Source of the DNA: Latescibacteria bacterium UBA6620
Lineage (GTDB): Bacteria; Latescibacterota; UBA2968
DNA: 58,944 bases
NCBI GenBank assembly: GCA_002433075.1
Contig: DJHM01000011.1
Coordinates: 299,790-358,733 of the forward strand
Direction: 5' to 3'
Part shown: positions 8,682-17,371 of the stretch, piece after piece
How positions within the stretch are numbered: position 1 is the stretch's first letter
Layout of the letters: every line of letters starts with the position of its first letter
The notes under the pieces: model-generated
What the model saw: the letters and a program-made list of their open reading frames with translations, nothing else
What the model was told of the DNA's origin: nothing
Databases searched by the model: none
Translations under genes and position numbers: made by a program

Positions 8682-9806
8682 GTGAACGCAGACTTTGAAA
8701 CAATGGTCGATCAGGCGATAGCGAAGTGTAAGACATTATCTGAATCAGATGCTCGACACTTTGTCGAGCACGGTTGGGTTGTCGTGAAAGGGGCGGTTCC
8801 GAGGCGAATCGCTGAAGAGGTCGTTGCCTGTGCCTGGCGAGAACTCGAGGAACGGGGCATCAAAAAGGACGATCCGGAAACCTGGAAGGAAGAGCCATAC
8901 ATCCGAACCGGTTGCCCGCCCAACATCCATATCATGGCATCGCGTGGTGACAAGGAGGCAGCCAGGCAGAAGCTCAAGATCAGAACGCGATACGGTCTGC
9001 CACCGGAAAGTCCGTTCCTGCAGGACGTCGCTCCACGCGCACTCGGTGCACAGGTGGATTGCGTCGGTGGCTGGGAGCGGGTGGACGCGCCCGAGCAAAT
9101 CGCTTTACCGGATTCCCTCGCGGTAAATCTGTGCAGTGATGACAGTAAACTCGGTGAGGAGGGCTGGCGTTCAGCCGTTGCGCCGGGGTGGCACAAGGAT
9201 GGGTGGCACTACCGCCACTTTCTCGATTCGCCGCAGCAGGGATTGTTACTGGGATACATCTTTTCGGACCTCCTGCCGGAATCAGGAGGGACACAGATGT
9301 GTGTCGACTCGATCGGCGTTGTGGCTCGCTTCCTGGCGCGGTATCCGGAGGGCATTCATCCGGACACCGTCTTCTCCTACATCAAACCGTATATGGTCAA
9401 GGAGTGCAGCCGATTTATGGAGCTCACTGGCGAAGCAGGCGACCTCGCGATCATGCACCCTTACATGGTGCATCGGGTTGCCGGTAACGACAGCGGCAGA
9501 GCCCGTTTCGGTCAATTCCCGAGTATCAAACTCTCTCAGCCCATGCGGTTTCGTCGTGAAGATCGAGGCGACTACAGCCTTGCAGAATTGGTCGTCTTGA
9601 AAGAACTCGGGCAGTTGACACATCTCGACTTTTCGGAAGAAGCCGACTACGCAAAATATCCGCGCGAGGACATCACGCCACCACCTTCACGCACGGATGA
9701 GGAGAAACGGGAGATTGAGATAGAATTGTATGAGGAGCTGCGACGGATGGCTTCGACTGAGCCGCAGTGGGTACAGGATATGTGGCCGGAACGGGAGCGA
9801 CCGTAG
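8682..9806 (+). CDS. Phytanoyl-CoA dioxygenase (PhyH) family protein
   Basis: A 374-residue Fe(II)/2-oxoglutarate-dependent oxygenase. The metal triad is visible: WHKDGW gives His171 and Asp173, and the distal His is His264 in YMVHRVAG, with an Arg about ten residues later for 2-oxoglutarate. The protein is longer than typical PhyH (about 270-300) because of an N-terminal extension and a charged C-terminal tail. GTG start with GAGGG upstream. It lies between the FAD oxidoreductase and the PIG-L gene on the same strand. The substrate cannot be inferred; this family hydroxylates many small molecules. Confidence 0.88.
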   Translation: MNADFETMVDQAIAKCKTLSESDARHFVEHGWVVVKGAVPRRIAEEVVACAWRELEERGIKKDDPETWKEEPYIRTGCPPNIHIMASRGDKEAARQKLKIRTRYGLPPESPFLQDVAPRALGAQVDCVGGWERVDAPEQIALPDSLAVNLCSDDSKLGEEGWRSAVAPGWHKDGWHYRHFLDSPQQGLLLGYIFSDLLPESGGTQMCVDSIGVVARFLARYPEGIHPDTVFSYIKPYMVKECSRFMELTGEAGDLAIMHPYMVHRVAGNDSGRARFGQFPSIKLSQPMRFRREDRGDYSLAELVVLKELGQLTHLDFSEEADYAKYPREDITPPPSRTDEEKREIEIELYEELRRMASTEPQWVQDMWPERERP

Positions 9807-9881
9807 CCCGGTAAACCGGGCAGAGTTGATGATGAGCACGAGATCAAAAGGTATACGGAGCGAATGCGAGGAGGACGAGAG

Positions 9882-10769
9882 ATGAAGTGGCTACAGACCA
9901 CAGAAAAGGTGCAGTTGCTGGGCATATTCGCCCATCCCCACGATCTCACGCACGCCCTGGGGACCATGGGCAATCACATCGACAATGGCGACGGCGTCAC
10001 GGTCGCCATCCTCACCGATGGCGGCGGTACGCACAACGAGCGCCTCTTCGAGGAGCTCCGCAAGGATGCGTCGGAGCGCGATGCCGGGGTCACCGAGCAG
10101 CAGCGCCAGGAGTACACGGAGCAGAAGTACGACGAGGCGCGGCACGCCTGCTCCCTGTTCGGGATAGACGATGTGCGCTTCATGGGGTATCCGGACAAAC
10201 CCCTGCGCAGCAGTGACGAAATCGTGGACGCGGTCGCCGACCTCATCTGTGACGTGAAGCCGGACGTGCTGATCACGGAAGTGCCGGAGAAGCAGACGCG
10301 CAGCCGCACCGTTAGCGGCGGAGATGACCACACGATGACGGCGGCCATCGTCAACAACGCCCTCGTCGTCGCCAGCCATCCACGTCAGGGCCAGAAGCGC
10401 GTACCCCACAAACCCGCCCGTATCTACTACTGCGCTCCATCTGAACCCAACGATGAAATCGACGTCTACGTCGACATCTCGAAGTGGGAAGAGCAGCGCA
10501 TCGAGGCGGAAATGAGCTACAAGTCCCAGGGTCACACGCGGGCCTACGCCCGCCAGCGCATCATGCGCAATTATGGGCATTACGGCTGGTGCGCCGGCGT
10601 CAATCTGGCTGAGAAGTTTCTGCGCGGCAACGCCAACGTCACATCTCTGCTCCCAGTTACGGATCTCGATCTGAGAAACTCGAAAGGCTCGGGTATCGAC
10701 CGCGCCCTGAGTGTGATGGGCGATGACTACCGAAAAGACGTGGAAGAGACGATCAGGACAGGGAGTTGA
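9882..10769 (+). CDS. PIG-L family deacetylase, HPHD variant
   Basis: A 295-residue zinc deacetylase-like protein (GlcNAc-PI de-N-acetylase / LmbE family). The N-terminal motif reads IFAHPHDLTHALG (His18 and Asp21 aligned with zinc ligands), but the catalytic-base Asp of the usual AHPDD is His20. A GGDDHTMTAA segment provides the downstream ligand region. Start chosen at the ATG at 9882, directly after GAGGACGAGAG; an ATG at 9864 would place the ribosome site inside the gene. It could deacetylate amino sugars, but the altered base makes the activity uncertain. Confidence 0.82.
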   Translation: MKWLQTTEKVQLLGIFAHPHDLTHALGTMGNHIDNGDGVTVAILTDGGGTHNERLFEELRKDASERDAGVTEQQRQEYTEQKYDEARHACSLFGIDDVRFMGYPDKPLRSSDEIVDAVADLICDVKPDVLITEVPEKQTRSRTVSGGDDHTMTAAIVNNALVVASHPRQGQKRVPHKPARIYYCAPSEPNDEIDVYVDISKWEEQRIEAEMSYKSQGHTRAYARQRIMRNYGHYGWCAGVNLAEKFLRGNANVTSLLPVTDLDLRNSKGSGIDRALSVMGDDYRKDVEETIRTGS

Positions 10770-10967
10770 CCACGACGAAACGCGCGGTCTCAATGGCCGA
10801 CAAAGAGTCAGAGTTCAGGAAAGCCAGCACCTGGTTTCAGCCCTGGGTTAGACCGCGAAGGACAGAGACCGCGCCGCCGTCACCAGCCAGGTCCTGAAAC
10901 AAGTGACCCACCGGCGCGCTGCCGGGAAGCTCAGAGCCAGCCGGGGGTTGTCTCAGCCGAACCCGGA

Positions 10968-12170
10968 TCAGCCGGTCGCCGGCGGATAGGGTGCCAGGCA
11001 CGATCCTGTGGGAGAGGGTCCGGTCGGTCGCCAGCCGAGATGTTCGAAGGAACGGTAGGCCACGTCCAGCCACGGGGTTTCGAGTCGCGTGTGACCCTCG
11101 TACCGCGAAGTCAGGGCGGCTTCGAGAGCGCCGGACGTCAGCAGCGTGCGCTCTACAGGGTACTGCGGTGTGCCGGAGAGGAACATCTCTTCGATGTTGA
11201 GCCCGAGGTAGCTAAAGTGGGCATACGCGCCGTCTTCCCCGCCGTGACCCTGACACTTGAACCAGGTTGACTCCACCCTTCCGTCAAGGCGCCGGGAGGC
11301 GTAAGCGAGCTCCCTCAGGTAACCGTTGAGCATCAGGACGGCACCCCGAAACCCGTCGCAGTACTCCAGCAGGAAGAGCGCCGGATTCTGGCAATGTTCC
11401 TCCATCGACCCCGGTTCCTTGCCGGATGCGTCGACAGTCTCACACGCCGACTCGGCAAGAGTCCCCCACCACGAACCCGCATCCCGCGCGTGCTCCCAGA
11501 CGGCATCCCCTTCCAGGTAAGTGACGGCGGCGATCCCTGTTTCTCCGCCCGTGCGTCGCTCGACCATGCACTGGAGTACTTCGAGCGTGTGGAAGCCATA
11601 GATGTCGAGGCCCGAGAATCCGACGGCCACAGCCTCTCTGAGCGGCGCGTCGATTTCGTGTTCGAGGAAGGGGTCGCGCCAGGTCACCGGAAGCGATGAG
11701 CCGGCCATGAAAGGTGCCTCGAGCTCGGCGGCTCGATCGACCATCCACCTGGCATCCTCCCAGCGCCACGAGAGGTGCTTGTCGTTGAAGACAGGGACGC
11801 CACGTCCCGACCTGGCCATCACCCCGGCGATCTGCTCCATGAAATAACGGCGTGGATATAGCTGCTGCCCCTTTTCGTTCCAGGCGTAGTCGCCGTGTTC
11901 ACCGATCAACAGCACGCCGTCCACCGCCAGTTCGTCGCCACCCACGGTGAGCGCACGGACAATGCTCGGATACACCGGAACATCGAACTGCTTCGAGATC
12001 GTTTCGCTCATGTCGTCGTCGAAGGTCTGGTCGACGTAGAGAGAGGCGATCTCGACACGCGGGGCCAGCAGCGCGCCGTCCGTGGGGAAGCCGTGCAAAA
12101 ACTTGCCCACCAGCACATCGGCGTGCGATCGAGGCCGATAGACCGTAACGATGGCAGCAATTTTTTTCAT
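10968..12170 (-). CDS. Conserved protein of unknown function
   Basis: 400 residues. It begins KKIAAIVTVYRPRSHADVLVG, a Rossmann-like opening, and contains DGVLLIGEHGDYAWNEKGQ, YPRRYFMEQI, VFNDKHLSWRWEDA and FMAGSSLPVTWR. These phrases recur in an uncharacterised family that I recognise from Planctomycetota and Latescibacterota, sometimes filed near Gfo/Idh/MocA proteins, but no catalytic site is known to me. No signal peptide. It lies downstream of the metallophosphatase fusion on the same strand, with the 12237-12324 repeat between. The C-terminal 20 residues are Pro-rich and may be slightly misread. Confidence 0.7.
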   Translation of the reverse strand: MKKIAAIVTVYRPRSHADVLVGKFLHGFPTDGALLAPRVEIASLYVDQTFDDDMSETISKQFDVPVYPSIVRALTVGGDELAVDGVLLIGEHGDYAWNEKGQQLYPRRYFMEQIAGVMARSGRGVPVFNDKHLSWRWEDARWMVDRAAELEAPFMAGSSLPVTWRDPFLEHEIDAPLREAVAVGFSGLDIYGFHTLEVLQCMVERRTGGETGIAAVTYLEGDAVWEHARDAGSWWGTLAESACETVDASGKEPGSMEEHCQNPALFLLEYCDGFRGAVLMLNGYLRELAYASRRLDGRVESTWFKCQGHGGEDGAYAHFSYLGLNIEEMFLSGTPQYPVERTLLTSGALEAALTSRYEGHTRLETPWLDVAYRSFEHLGWRPTGPSPTGSCLAPYPPATG

Positions 12171-12236
12171 GGGTCGGCAGGTGGGCTAGGAATAGTCCTG
12201 CTGGACTGTTACACAAATCACACAGTTGAATGGAAA

Positions 12237-12324
12237 GGAGCAGGGTCACTTCGACCACCTCGACTTCGCTCGGCACAGGCTCCGTCGAGAAGTCCCTATT
12301 CGCCCATCACGTTGGGCGTGTTCT
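12237..12324. repeat. Direct repeat copy R1 (left of metallophosphatase gene)
   Basis: Shares GGAGCAGGGTCACTTCGA, then GTCGAGAAGTCCCT and TGGGCGTGTTCT, with copy R2 at 14638-14701 in the same orientation. R1 additionally holds a 19-base segment (CTTCGCTCGGCACAGGCTC, 12264-12282) found identically at 18771-18789. Confidence 0.75.
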
Positions 12325-12432
12325 ATACTCCTCCCGCCGCTTGCTTACGAGTTAAGGCAAGGCGGGCGCGCTCGACCTGACGCCGCTTGGAGCGACGGTG
12401 AAATGACATACTGCTCCTTGCTAGAGCACTTG

Positions 12433-14562
12433 CTATGCGCGCCCCGCCAAAGCGAACGCATGGATCATTCCGTCGCACGATCCGGTCCACAGGCCGTCGC
12501 CTGAAACGACTGGAGATGAGAGCGTGGGCACGCCCAGGTCGTGCACCCACGCGACCTCGCCGGAATCAACCATCAAACCGTAGAGGTGGCCGTCCGCCGA
12601 CCCGAAGAGTACGAATCGCTCGGTGACAACGGGCGATGACAGGGCGCCCTTGCCGCCCCGGACGTACGGCGAGAAGGACCCGAGACCCGCACCGGATGTC
12701 CAGGACCAGATCACTTCACCGGTATGGGCGTCGAGCACCGTCAGGCCGCCATCGCCGTCCGGCACGAAGAGACGCCCGTTGGACAGCGCCGGGGAAGCGG
12801 CGCAGCGCGTCTTGTCCAGCTCCCGCGACCATCGCGACTCGCCCGTCGAAATCTCGAACGCCCGAACGTTTGTTCTCCCCCCGACGATGTAGACGAGTCC
12901 GTCGGGCCCAACGACGGGCGTGGTGTTGGTGCGATTCGTCTTCTCTTCCTCGACGGTCCAGACCGTGGCGCCGGTTTCCGCATCCAGAGCCGCAAGGTTC
13001 AGCGTCTGGCCGTAGAATGCGAGCATCAGGAAGTTCTCGAAGCCGGCCGCCGACGGATAGGAAGCGATCCAGTCCCGGGTCCCCAGATCCTCGCGCAGCC
13101 AGTTGACCCCACCCGTCGCCTGGTCAAGGGAGACATAGTGAGGCGTCATCCCGGTGTAGAGACTCCCCCGCCACGCGAGCGGTGAGCTGTAGACCCAGCG
13201 TTCCGACGGATCTCCGGTCTGGTAGGACCACAGTTTACGTCCATCCGGGTCGAGCGCGATCACCTCGCCCGTCACGGTCGTCGCGAACAGGCGTCCGTTC
13301 TCGGCAGCCGGAGAGAGCTTGATCGAGGCGGACGTTGTGACATCCCACAGGGGTCGGCCGCTGATCGCGTCCAGCGCGACGACCCCCGACGCGTCGGGCC
13401 TGTCCTCGCTCTGGGTCCCCACCACCAGCGAGCGGCCAACGAGGATCGGAGAGCCCTGATGTAACCCACCACCCGAGGATGCGGTCCAGGCTGGCTCCAA
13501 CGGAAGATCGGGGTCCGCGTCCACCTCCCCCGTTCGCGAAACACGCCCCCGAAACAGCGGCCAATCTGAATCGAGTGTCGGCCGCAGGTCCGTTTCCGTC
13601 ACCGGCTCGCGATGAGTGGAAGCGGGTCTGAAGCTCGCCCCCCGAAAGGGCTTCGCATCCAGCGCCCGGATCTCGGAGGTCAACGTTCCCTCTCGTACCG
13701 TACAGAACCGGTAGGCCCGTGGACTCTGGTCGATGCCGCCGAAACAGAACGTCGGGGTGTTGTAGTGGATGGTCGGGGCATCATCATACACGCGCGCGCA
13801 GTGCCAGTGACCGGAGAACGTCGCGATGATATTGTGGTCGCGAAATGAATCGTAGAAGTGGTCGCCCCAGGGGAAATGAATCAGCACAACGACCGGGGTC
13901 TCCGGAGGGACGGCACCGAGATCGGCCTGAACCCACGCACCCTGATGGTCCGGTTCACGCCATGCGCGCCCGACACCGGCGTAGGCGACAAAGTGGACGT
14001 GGCCGTAGTCGAACGAGTAATAGCTGGGTCCGAGCGCGTTCGTGTATTGGTCCCCGTCCGCGTCGTTGTCGTCGTGGTTGCCGATGCACGGGTAGACCGG
14101 AAGCGGTGATTCGGAGATTCCGCGGAGGAAGGCGTCGAACTCGTCCTTTGTTCCCTTGTTGGTCAGATCACCTGTCGCCACGATGAAGGAAGCCCTATCC
14201 CCCACCTCCTCGTAGACCGTGTTCAGGTCCTCCACGAGTTGACGTTCATTCGACCGACTGCCGTCGACGGACATATGGATGTCTGTGATCTGGACGAAGG
14301 AGAACTCGGAGGCTCCGCTCCGGTCGTCGGCCTCGAGAAAAAAATCGAAGTCGCCCTCGCCAATCCGGTGATAGCAAGGAATGGATTCAGCCGAGTAACC
14401 CGATGGAACCGTAACGAAAACGAACTGATCCTCCGGCCGGCGATCGAGGGTGTAGCATCCGGATTCGTCCGTCAGTGTGACGTCGCGACCGTTTGACACG
14501 CGGACCCTGGGAAGCGGGGTCTCTCCCGATGGAGTCCTGACTTTGACGATTCCTTGAATCAT
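12433..14562 (-). CDS. Metallophosphatase fused to a PQQ-like beta-propeller
   Basis: 709 residues in three parts. Residues 1-85 resemble the carboxypeptidase-regulatory-like domain found at the N-terminus of some metallophosphatases. Residues about 88-300 are a calcineurin-like phosphoesterase with all metal motifs: ITDIHMS, ATGDLTNKG, IGNHDDND, LIHFPWGDH and FSGHWHC. From about 330 to the end are PQQ/quinoprotein-type repeats (VALDAISGRPLWDV, VIALDPDGRKLWSYQ, LYGLMVDSGEVAWVHD). No signal peptide is visible, although both domain types are usually extracytoplasmic. The gene is bracketed by direct repeats. PQQ binding itself is not implied by the repeats. Confidence 0.88.
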   Translation of the reverse strand: MIQGIVKVRTPSGETPLPRVRVSNGRDVTLTDESGCYTLDRRPEDQFVFVTVPSGYSAESIPCYHRIGEGDFDFFLEADDRSGASEFSFVQITDIHMSVDGSRSNERQLVEDLNTVYEEVGDRASFIVATGDLTNKGTKDEFDAFLRGISESPLPVYPCIGNHDDNDADGDQYTNALGPSYYSFDYGHVHFVAYAGVGRAWREPDHQGAWVQADLGAVPPETPVVVLIHFPWGDHFYDSFRDHNIIATFSGHWHCARVYDDAPTIHYNTPTFCFGGIDQSPRAYRFCTVREGTLTSEIRALDAKPFRGASFRPASTHREPVTETDLRPTLDSDWPLFRGRVSRTGEVDADPDLPLEPAWTASSGGGLHQGSPILVGRSLVVGTQSEDRPDASGVVALDAISGRPLWDVTTSASIKLSPAAENGRLFATTVTGEVIALDPDGRKLWSYQTGDPSERWVYSSPLAWRGSLYTGMTPHYVSLDQATGGVNWLREDLGTRDWIASYPSAAGFENFLMLAFYGQTLNLAALDAETGATVWTVEEEKTNRTNTTPVVGPDGLVYIVGGRTNVRAFEISTGESRWSRELDKTRCAASPALSNGRLFVPDGDGGLTVLDAHTGEVIWSWTSGAGLGSFSPYVRGGKGALSSPVVTERFVLFGSADGHLYGLMVDSGEVAWVHDLGVPTLSSPVVSGDGLWTGSCDGMIHAFALAGRA

Positions 14563-14637
14563 AGGATGTCCGGTCGTTTTCCGGGATCCTTGCCGATGTT
14601 AGGTGCTCGGAAAGTAAGTCGCTCTGTAGAACAAGAA

Positions 14638-14701
14638 GGAGCAGGGTCACTTCGAGCAGAGTCGAGAAGTCCCTGTTCGGTCATCTATATGGGCGTGTTC
14701 T
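14638..14701. repeat. Direct repeat copy R2 (right of metallophosphatase gene)
   Basis: Same blocks as R1 at 12237-12324 but without the internal 19-base insert. It is followed by a hairpin GTTCTTCG (14697-14704) / CGAAGAAC (14716-14723) with an 11-base loop. Confidence 0.75.
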
Positions 14702-14806
14702 TCGACTCTGCGCTGCGAAGAACGATCCAATACGCTGCATGAAGCTAAGGCGGAGAGGTCCCAGGCGGCTGCAAGAATGGCACCTCAAAGATCTAAACGC
14801 CGCGAA

Positions 14807-15817
14807 TCAGAAGGCGGGGATCTTCACCGCCTGCGCCTCCCCGGTACGAATCGAAGCCTCGATGCATTCCACGAGCACGGCCGAGCGGATCCCCTCGCGG
14901 GAGCTGATGGCCGGGTCCGTCCCGGAGCGAATGGCACTCACGAGGTCGCACAAACGGGGGGCCTCAGGCGGTTTCACAGTCTCGGTGACAAGCTCGCCGG
15001 AGTCGGCGTCGGGGCGCGTGAAGGTGGCGGTCTTGAAGTGCTCGTGGAGCACGGCGGTGTCGGCACCGTCGTAAAACTCGAAGAACCACTTCGACATGAG
15101 CTCGTTGCGGCCCGCATCCGCCATCAGGAAGGTGCCCACGGCGCCGTTGGCGAAGCGGAGCGTGGCGGCGCAGGTATCGACCATGTCTGGGCTGCCGAGC
15201 TGGCCCGCGTGGGTGATCTGGCCGCCGGTGGCGTAGACCTCCACGGGCTCGGCGTCGTGCACCCAGCAGAGCAGGTCGAGGGCGTGTACGCCGACATCGT
15301 AAAGCGGCCCTCCGCCGATCGTCGGGTGCCAGCGCCAGAGCGTCAGATCCGCGGGTGACTGCGTACACTGGCCGTGACTGACGAGCGGCGTACCAAGGCG
15401 CTCACGAATCGCACGGGCCGCGCCGGAAAAGCGTATGGAGAAGTTCAGCTGCAGCCGGCACCCGCTGGCCTTGCGCGCCGCCTCGATGCGCAGGCAGTCG
15501 GCGACACTCATGGCCATCGGCTTCTCGAGGAACAGGTGCTTACCGGCTTCGAAGGCGGCCACGGCAAGGTCTGCGTGGGAATCGTGGGCCGTGGCGATGG
15601 CCACGATATCGATCTCCGGGTCCTCGAGCAACCGGCTCGGGTCGGTCGTGTGCACGGCGCCGTCGTGCTCGGCGGCGAGTCTCTCCGCGTTCCCCGCATC
15701 CACGTCGCAAAACGCGCGTACGGCGACGTCGGTATCGGCCGCGGCATATCTCGCGTGCGCACGGCCAGCACCTCCGCAACCGATCAGGCCCCAACCGAAA
15801 ATTTTTTTCGTCATCAA
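14807..15817 (-). CDS. Gfo/Idh/MocA family oxidoreductase
   Basis: 336 residues. GWGLIGCGGAGRAHARY near the N-terminus is the NAD(P)-binding Rossmann motif; EKPMAMS (about residue 98-104) is the family's conserved Lys-Pro motif; the C-terminal half has GGGPLYDVGVHALDLLCW with the expected catalytic-region His. Such enzymes oxidise or reduce sugars, inositols or amino sugars. The start may be either of two consecutive ATGs. It lies 48 bp downstream of the DHDPS-like gene on the same strand, suggesting a two-step pathway on a keto acid or sugar. Confidence 0.92.
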   Translation of the reverse strand: MMTKKIFGWGLIGCGGAGRAHARYAAADTDVAVRAFCDVDAGNAERLAAEHDGAVHTTDPSRLLEDPEIDIVAIATAHDSHADLAVAAFEAGKHLFLEKPMAMSVADCLRIEAARKASGCRLQLNFSIRFSGAARAIRERLGTPLVSHGQCTQSPADLTLWRWHPTIGGGPLYDVGVHALDLLCWVHDAEPVEVYATGGQITHAGQLGSPDMVDTCAATLRFANGAVGTFLMADAGRNELMSKWFFEFYDGADTAVLHEHFKTATFTRPDADSGELVTETVKPPEAPRLCDLVSAIRSGTDPAISSREGIRSAVLVECIEASIRTGEAQAVKIPAF

Positions 15818-15865
15818 TCACCTCCTGGTCGCTTGAGTCTGCCTGGAGAATGGAGGAGATCCACT

Positions 15866-16855
15866 CTAGGCTAATACAGGATGGGCAGCTCTTACGGGGT
15901 CCACTCCGCGGTACACAGTTTCCGGGGTGATCCCCGCCTTTTTGAGACAGGCGTCGATAAACTGGATTTCATTGTAGGAGAGTTTGTGAAGGGGCGGCCT
16001 TACGTGTGCGGATTCGAGTCGACCCAGCAGTACGAGGGATTCCTTCATTCGGTTGTGCATGTCGAGGAAGGGGTCGCCATAGAAAGCCTGAACCGTGTGG
16101 TAGATCCGATCGTTCACGGCTTGCGCGGAAATCAGGTCTTTCGAGGCGACAGCTTCCCACAGTGCGACCTGAAGGTCTGGAATCACGCTGCCAGCGCCGG
16201 AAAGGAGACCGTCACACCCGAGGACGAGAGATCCAAGGAGCCAGGCGCTGTGTGTCGAGAGGATGTTGACCGGTGTATCGAGGCTGTGTAGCTCTCGAAT
16301 GTGTCGCTCGTGCAGCGCGGGATCGTTGCACCAGTCCTTGATCGCCCGGATCGCGGGAAAACGACGGCAGAGATCGAGCAACGTATCGAGGGGATATCCA
16401 AGACCACTGCTCAAAGGGTACTGAAACAGGATGAGCGGTAACTGTGTCTGTTCCACGATACATTCGATATGACGAACGGCCATTTCGGGCCGTTTCTGGC
16501 CACCCATGGCCGTGCTTCCCGGTGGAAAGACGAGGAGACACGCGGCGCCGGCCTCCTCCGCCATTTTCGCGATCTGTCCAGCCTCTATGCTGCCTCCGGT
16601 GAAGACGCCAGCGATGACCGGAAGCCGTCCTGCGAGTTCATCGACCGCGATCCGGATTCCCTCTCGCTGCTCGCCGAGCGTCATGGCATGAACTTCGGCG
16701 GCATGGCCGTTTACGGTGATAGCGCTGATTCCGTGTACGGATGCGAGGTCGCTGAGGTGGCTCCGATACGCAACCTCGTCGATTGCAAGACTCGCATCGA
16801 AGGGCAGAAGGCAGGCGGGGATCACGCCTGAGGGGGCGTAGTTATCGAGTGACAC
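15866..16855 (-). CDS. Dihydrodipicolinate synthase / N-acetylneuraminate lyase family aldolase
   Basis: A 329-residue class I aldolase of the DapA/NanA superfamily. The Schiff-base Lys is Lys173 in IRAIKDWC and the catalytic Tyr is Tyr146 in LFQYPLSS. The usual GTTGE substrate loop reads VNGHAAEVHAM, so the specificity is not that of true DapA. With a Gfo/Idh/MocA gene 48 bp downstream it probably acts on sugar-derived keto acids; N-acetylneuraminate-like substrates would fit the neighbouring sialidase gene, but this is inference. Confidence 0.88.
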   Translation of the reverse strand: MSLDNYAPSGVIPACLLPFDASLAIDEVAYRSHLSDLASVHGISAITVNGHAAEVHAMTLGEQREGIRIAVDELAGRLPVIAGVFTGGSIEAGQIAKMAEEAGAACLLVFPPGSTAMGGQKRPEMAVRHIECIVEQTQLPLILFQYPLSSGLGYPLDTLLDLCRRFPAIRAIKDWCNDPALHERHIRELHSLDTPVNILSTHSAWLLGSLVLGCDGLLSGAGSVIPDLQVALWEAVASKDLISAQAVNDRIYHTVQAFYGDPFLDMHNRMKESLVLLGRLESAHVRPPLHKLSYNEIQFIDACLKKAGITPETVYRGVDPVRAAHPVLA

Positions 16856-17371
16856 GTCTACCTCATTGGTTTTGTGTGAACATTGGATAGTCAGTTCATA
16901 ACGTCCATTGTTCTATTCTCAACTCGTTCTTCAGGTTCTTCACGTACAAGAGTGGATGGCTGACGCGCTTCCCTTTTTGCGAACTCATTTGTGTGTGTTC
17001 TCTTTTGTGACCAAAAAGAGAACCAGAAAAGTCCCGCTCAGGCGCCGCGGGGGCTTGTGGCCCAGGCCGGCAGTACGATCCAGCTCGGTGACGGCACCTG
17101 TGACAACCCAAAGAGCCTCCGCGCCCAACCCTATCCCCCCTGGAGGTGAAACAACGGTGTTGGCTTGCTGCCGCCTCTTCCCAGGCCGCTACCGAGTGGG
17201 CGACGGGCTTCTCAATCGTACAAGCGACAGGCTTCTGATAGATCCACTTGAAGAACCCAAGAAGCATGGCGCCTTTCTACATTGAAGATAGATGACGTGA
17301 GAACAGGGCATTGATCCTCGTTGGATGCCTGCAATGCTTCTCAATTCCCACATCGTCTATTTCCACATCGT
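16856..17371. other. Long intergenic region with hairpin and dispersed repeat A
   Basis: No supported gene. It holds a hairpin TTCTCTTTT (16998-17006) / AAAAGAGAA (17014-17022) with a 7-base loop, then repeat A (17035-17246), then a tandem duplication of CCACATCGTCTAT at 17348-17360 and 17363-17375 overlapping the sialidase stop codon. Confidence 0.6.
17035..17246. repeat. Dispersed intergenic repeat, copy A
   Basis: Shares ordered blocks with 50320-50505 on the same strand: GCCGGCAGTACGATC, GAGGTGAAAC, GCTGCCGCCT, AGGCCGCTA, GTGGGCG and TTCTGAT. Read on the minus strand both copies encode the pattern DRTAG(L/V)GH(K/E)PP(R/Q)RLS, suggesting a relic of a coding element of unknown origin. Confidence 0.65.

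Noticed and set aside
9891..10793. 300-codon minus-strand ORF opposite the PIG-L gene
   Set aside because: The plus-strand protein has family motifs and a good ribosome site; the antisense frame shows none.
10837..11073. Small minus-strand ORF overlapping the end of the 10968-12170 gene
   Set aside because: Out of frame with the conserved protein, no recognisable domain and no ribosome site; possibly the result of a C-terminal shift but unsupported.
12433..14562. PQQ-dependent alcohol dehydrogenase
   Set aside because: The repeats are PQQ-like, but the N-terminal half is a metallophosphatase and no heme or disulfide-ring features of the dehydrogenases are present.
16896..17267. 123-codon minus-strand ORF in the intergenic region
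   Set aside because: It spans repeat A and a hairpin, is Arg/Cys/His-rich without a domain, and is not conserved in frame outside the short DRTAG pattern.
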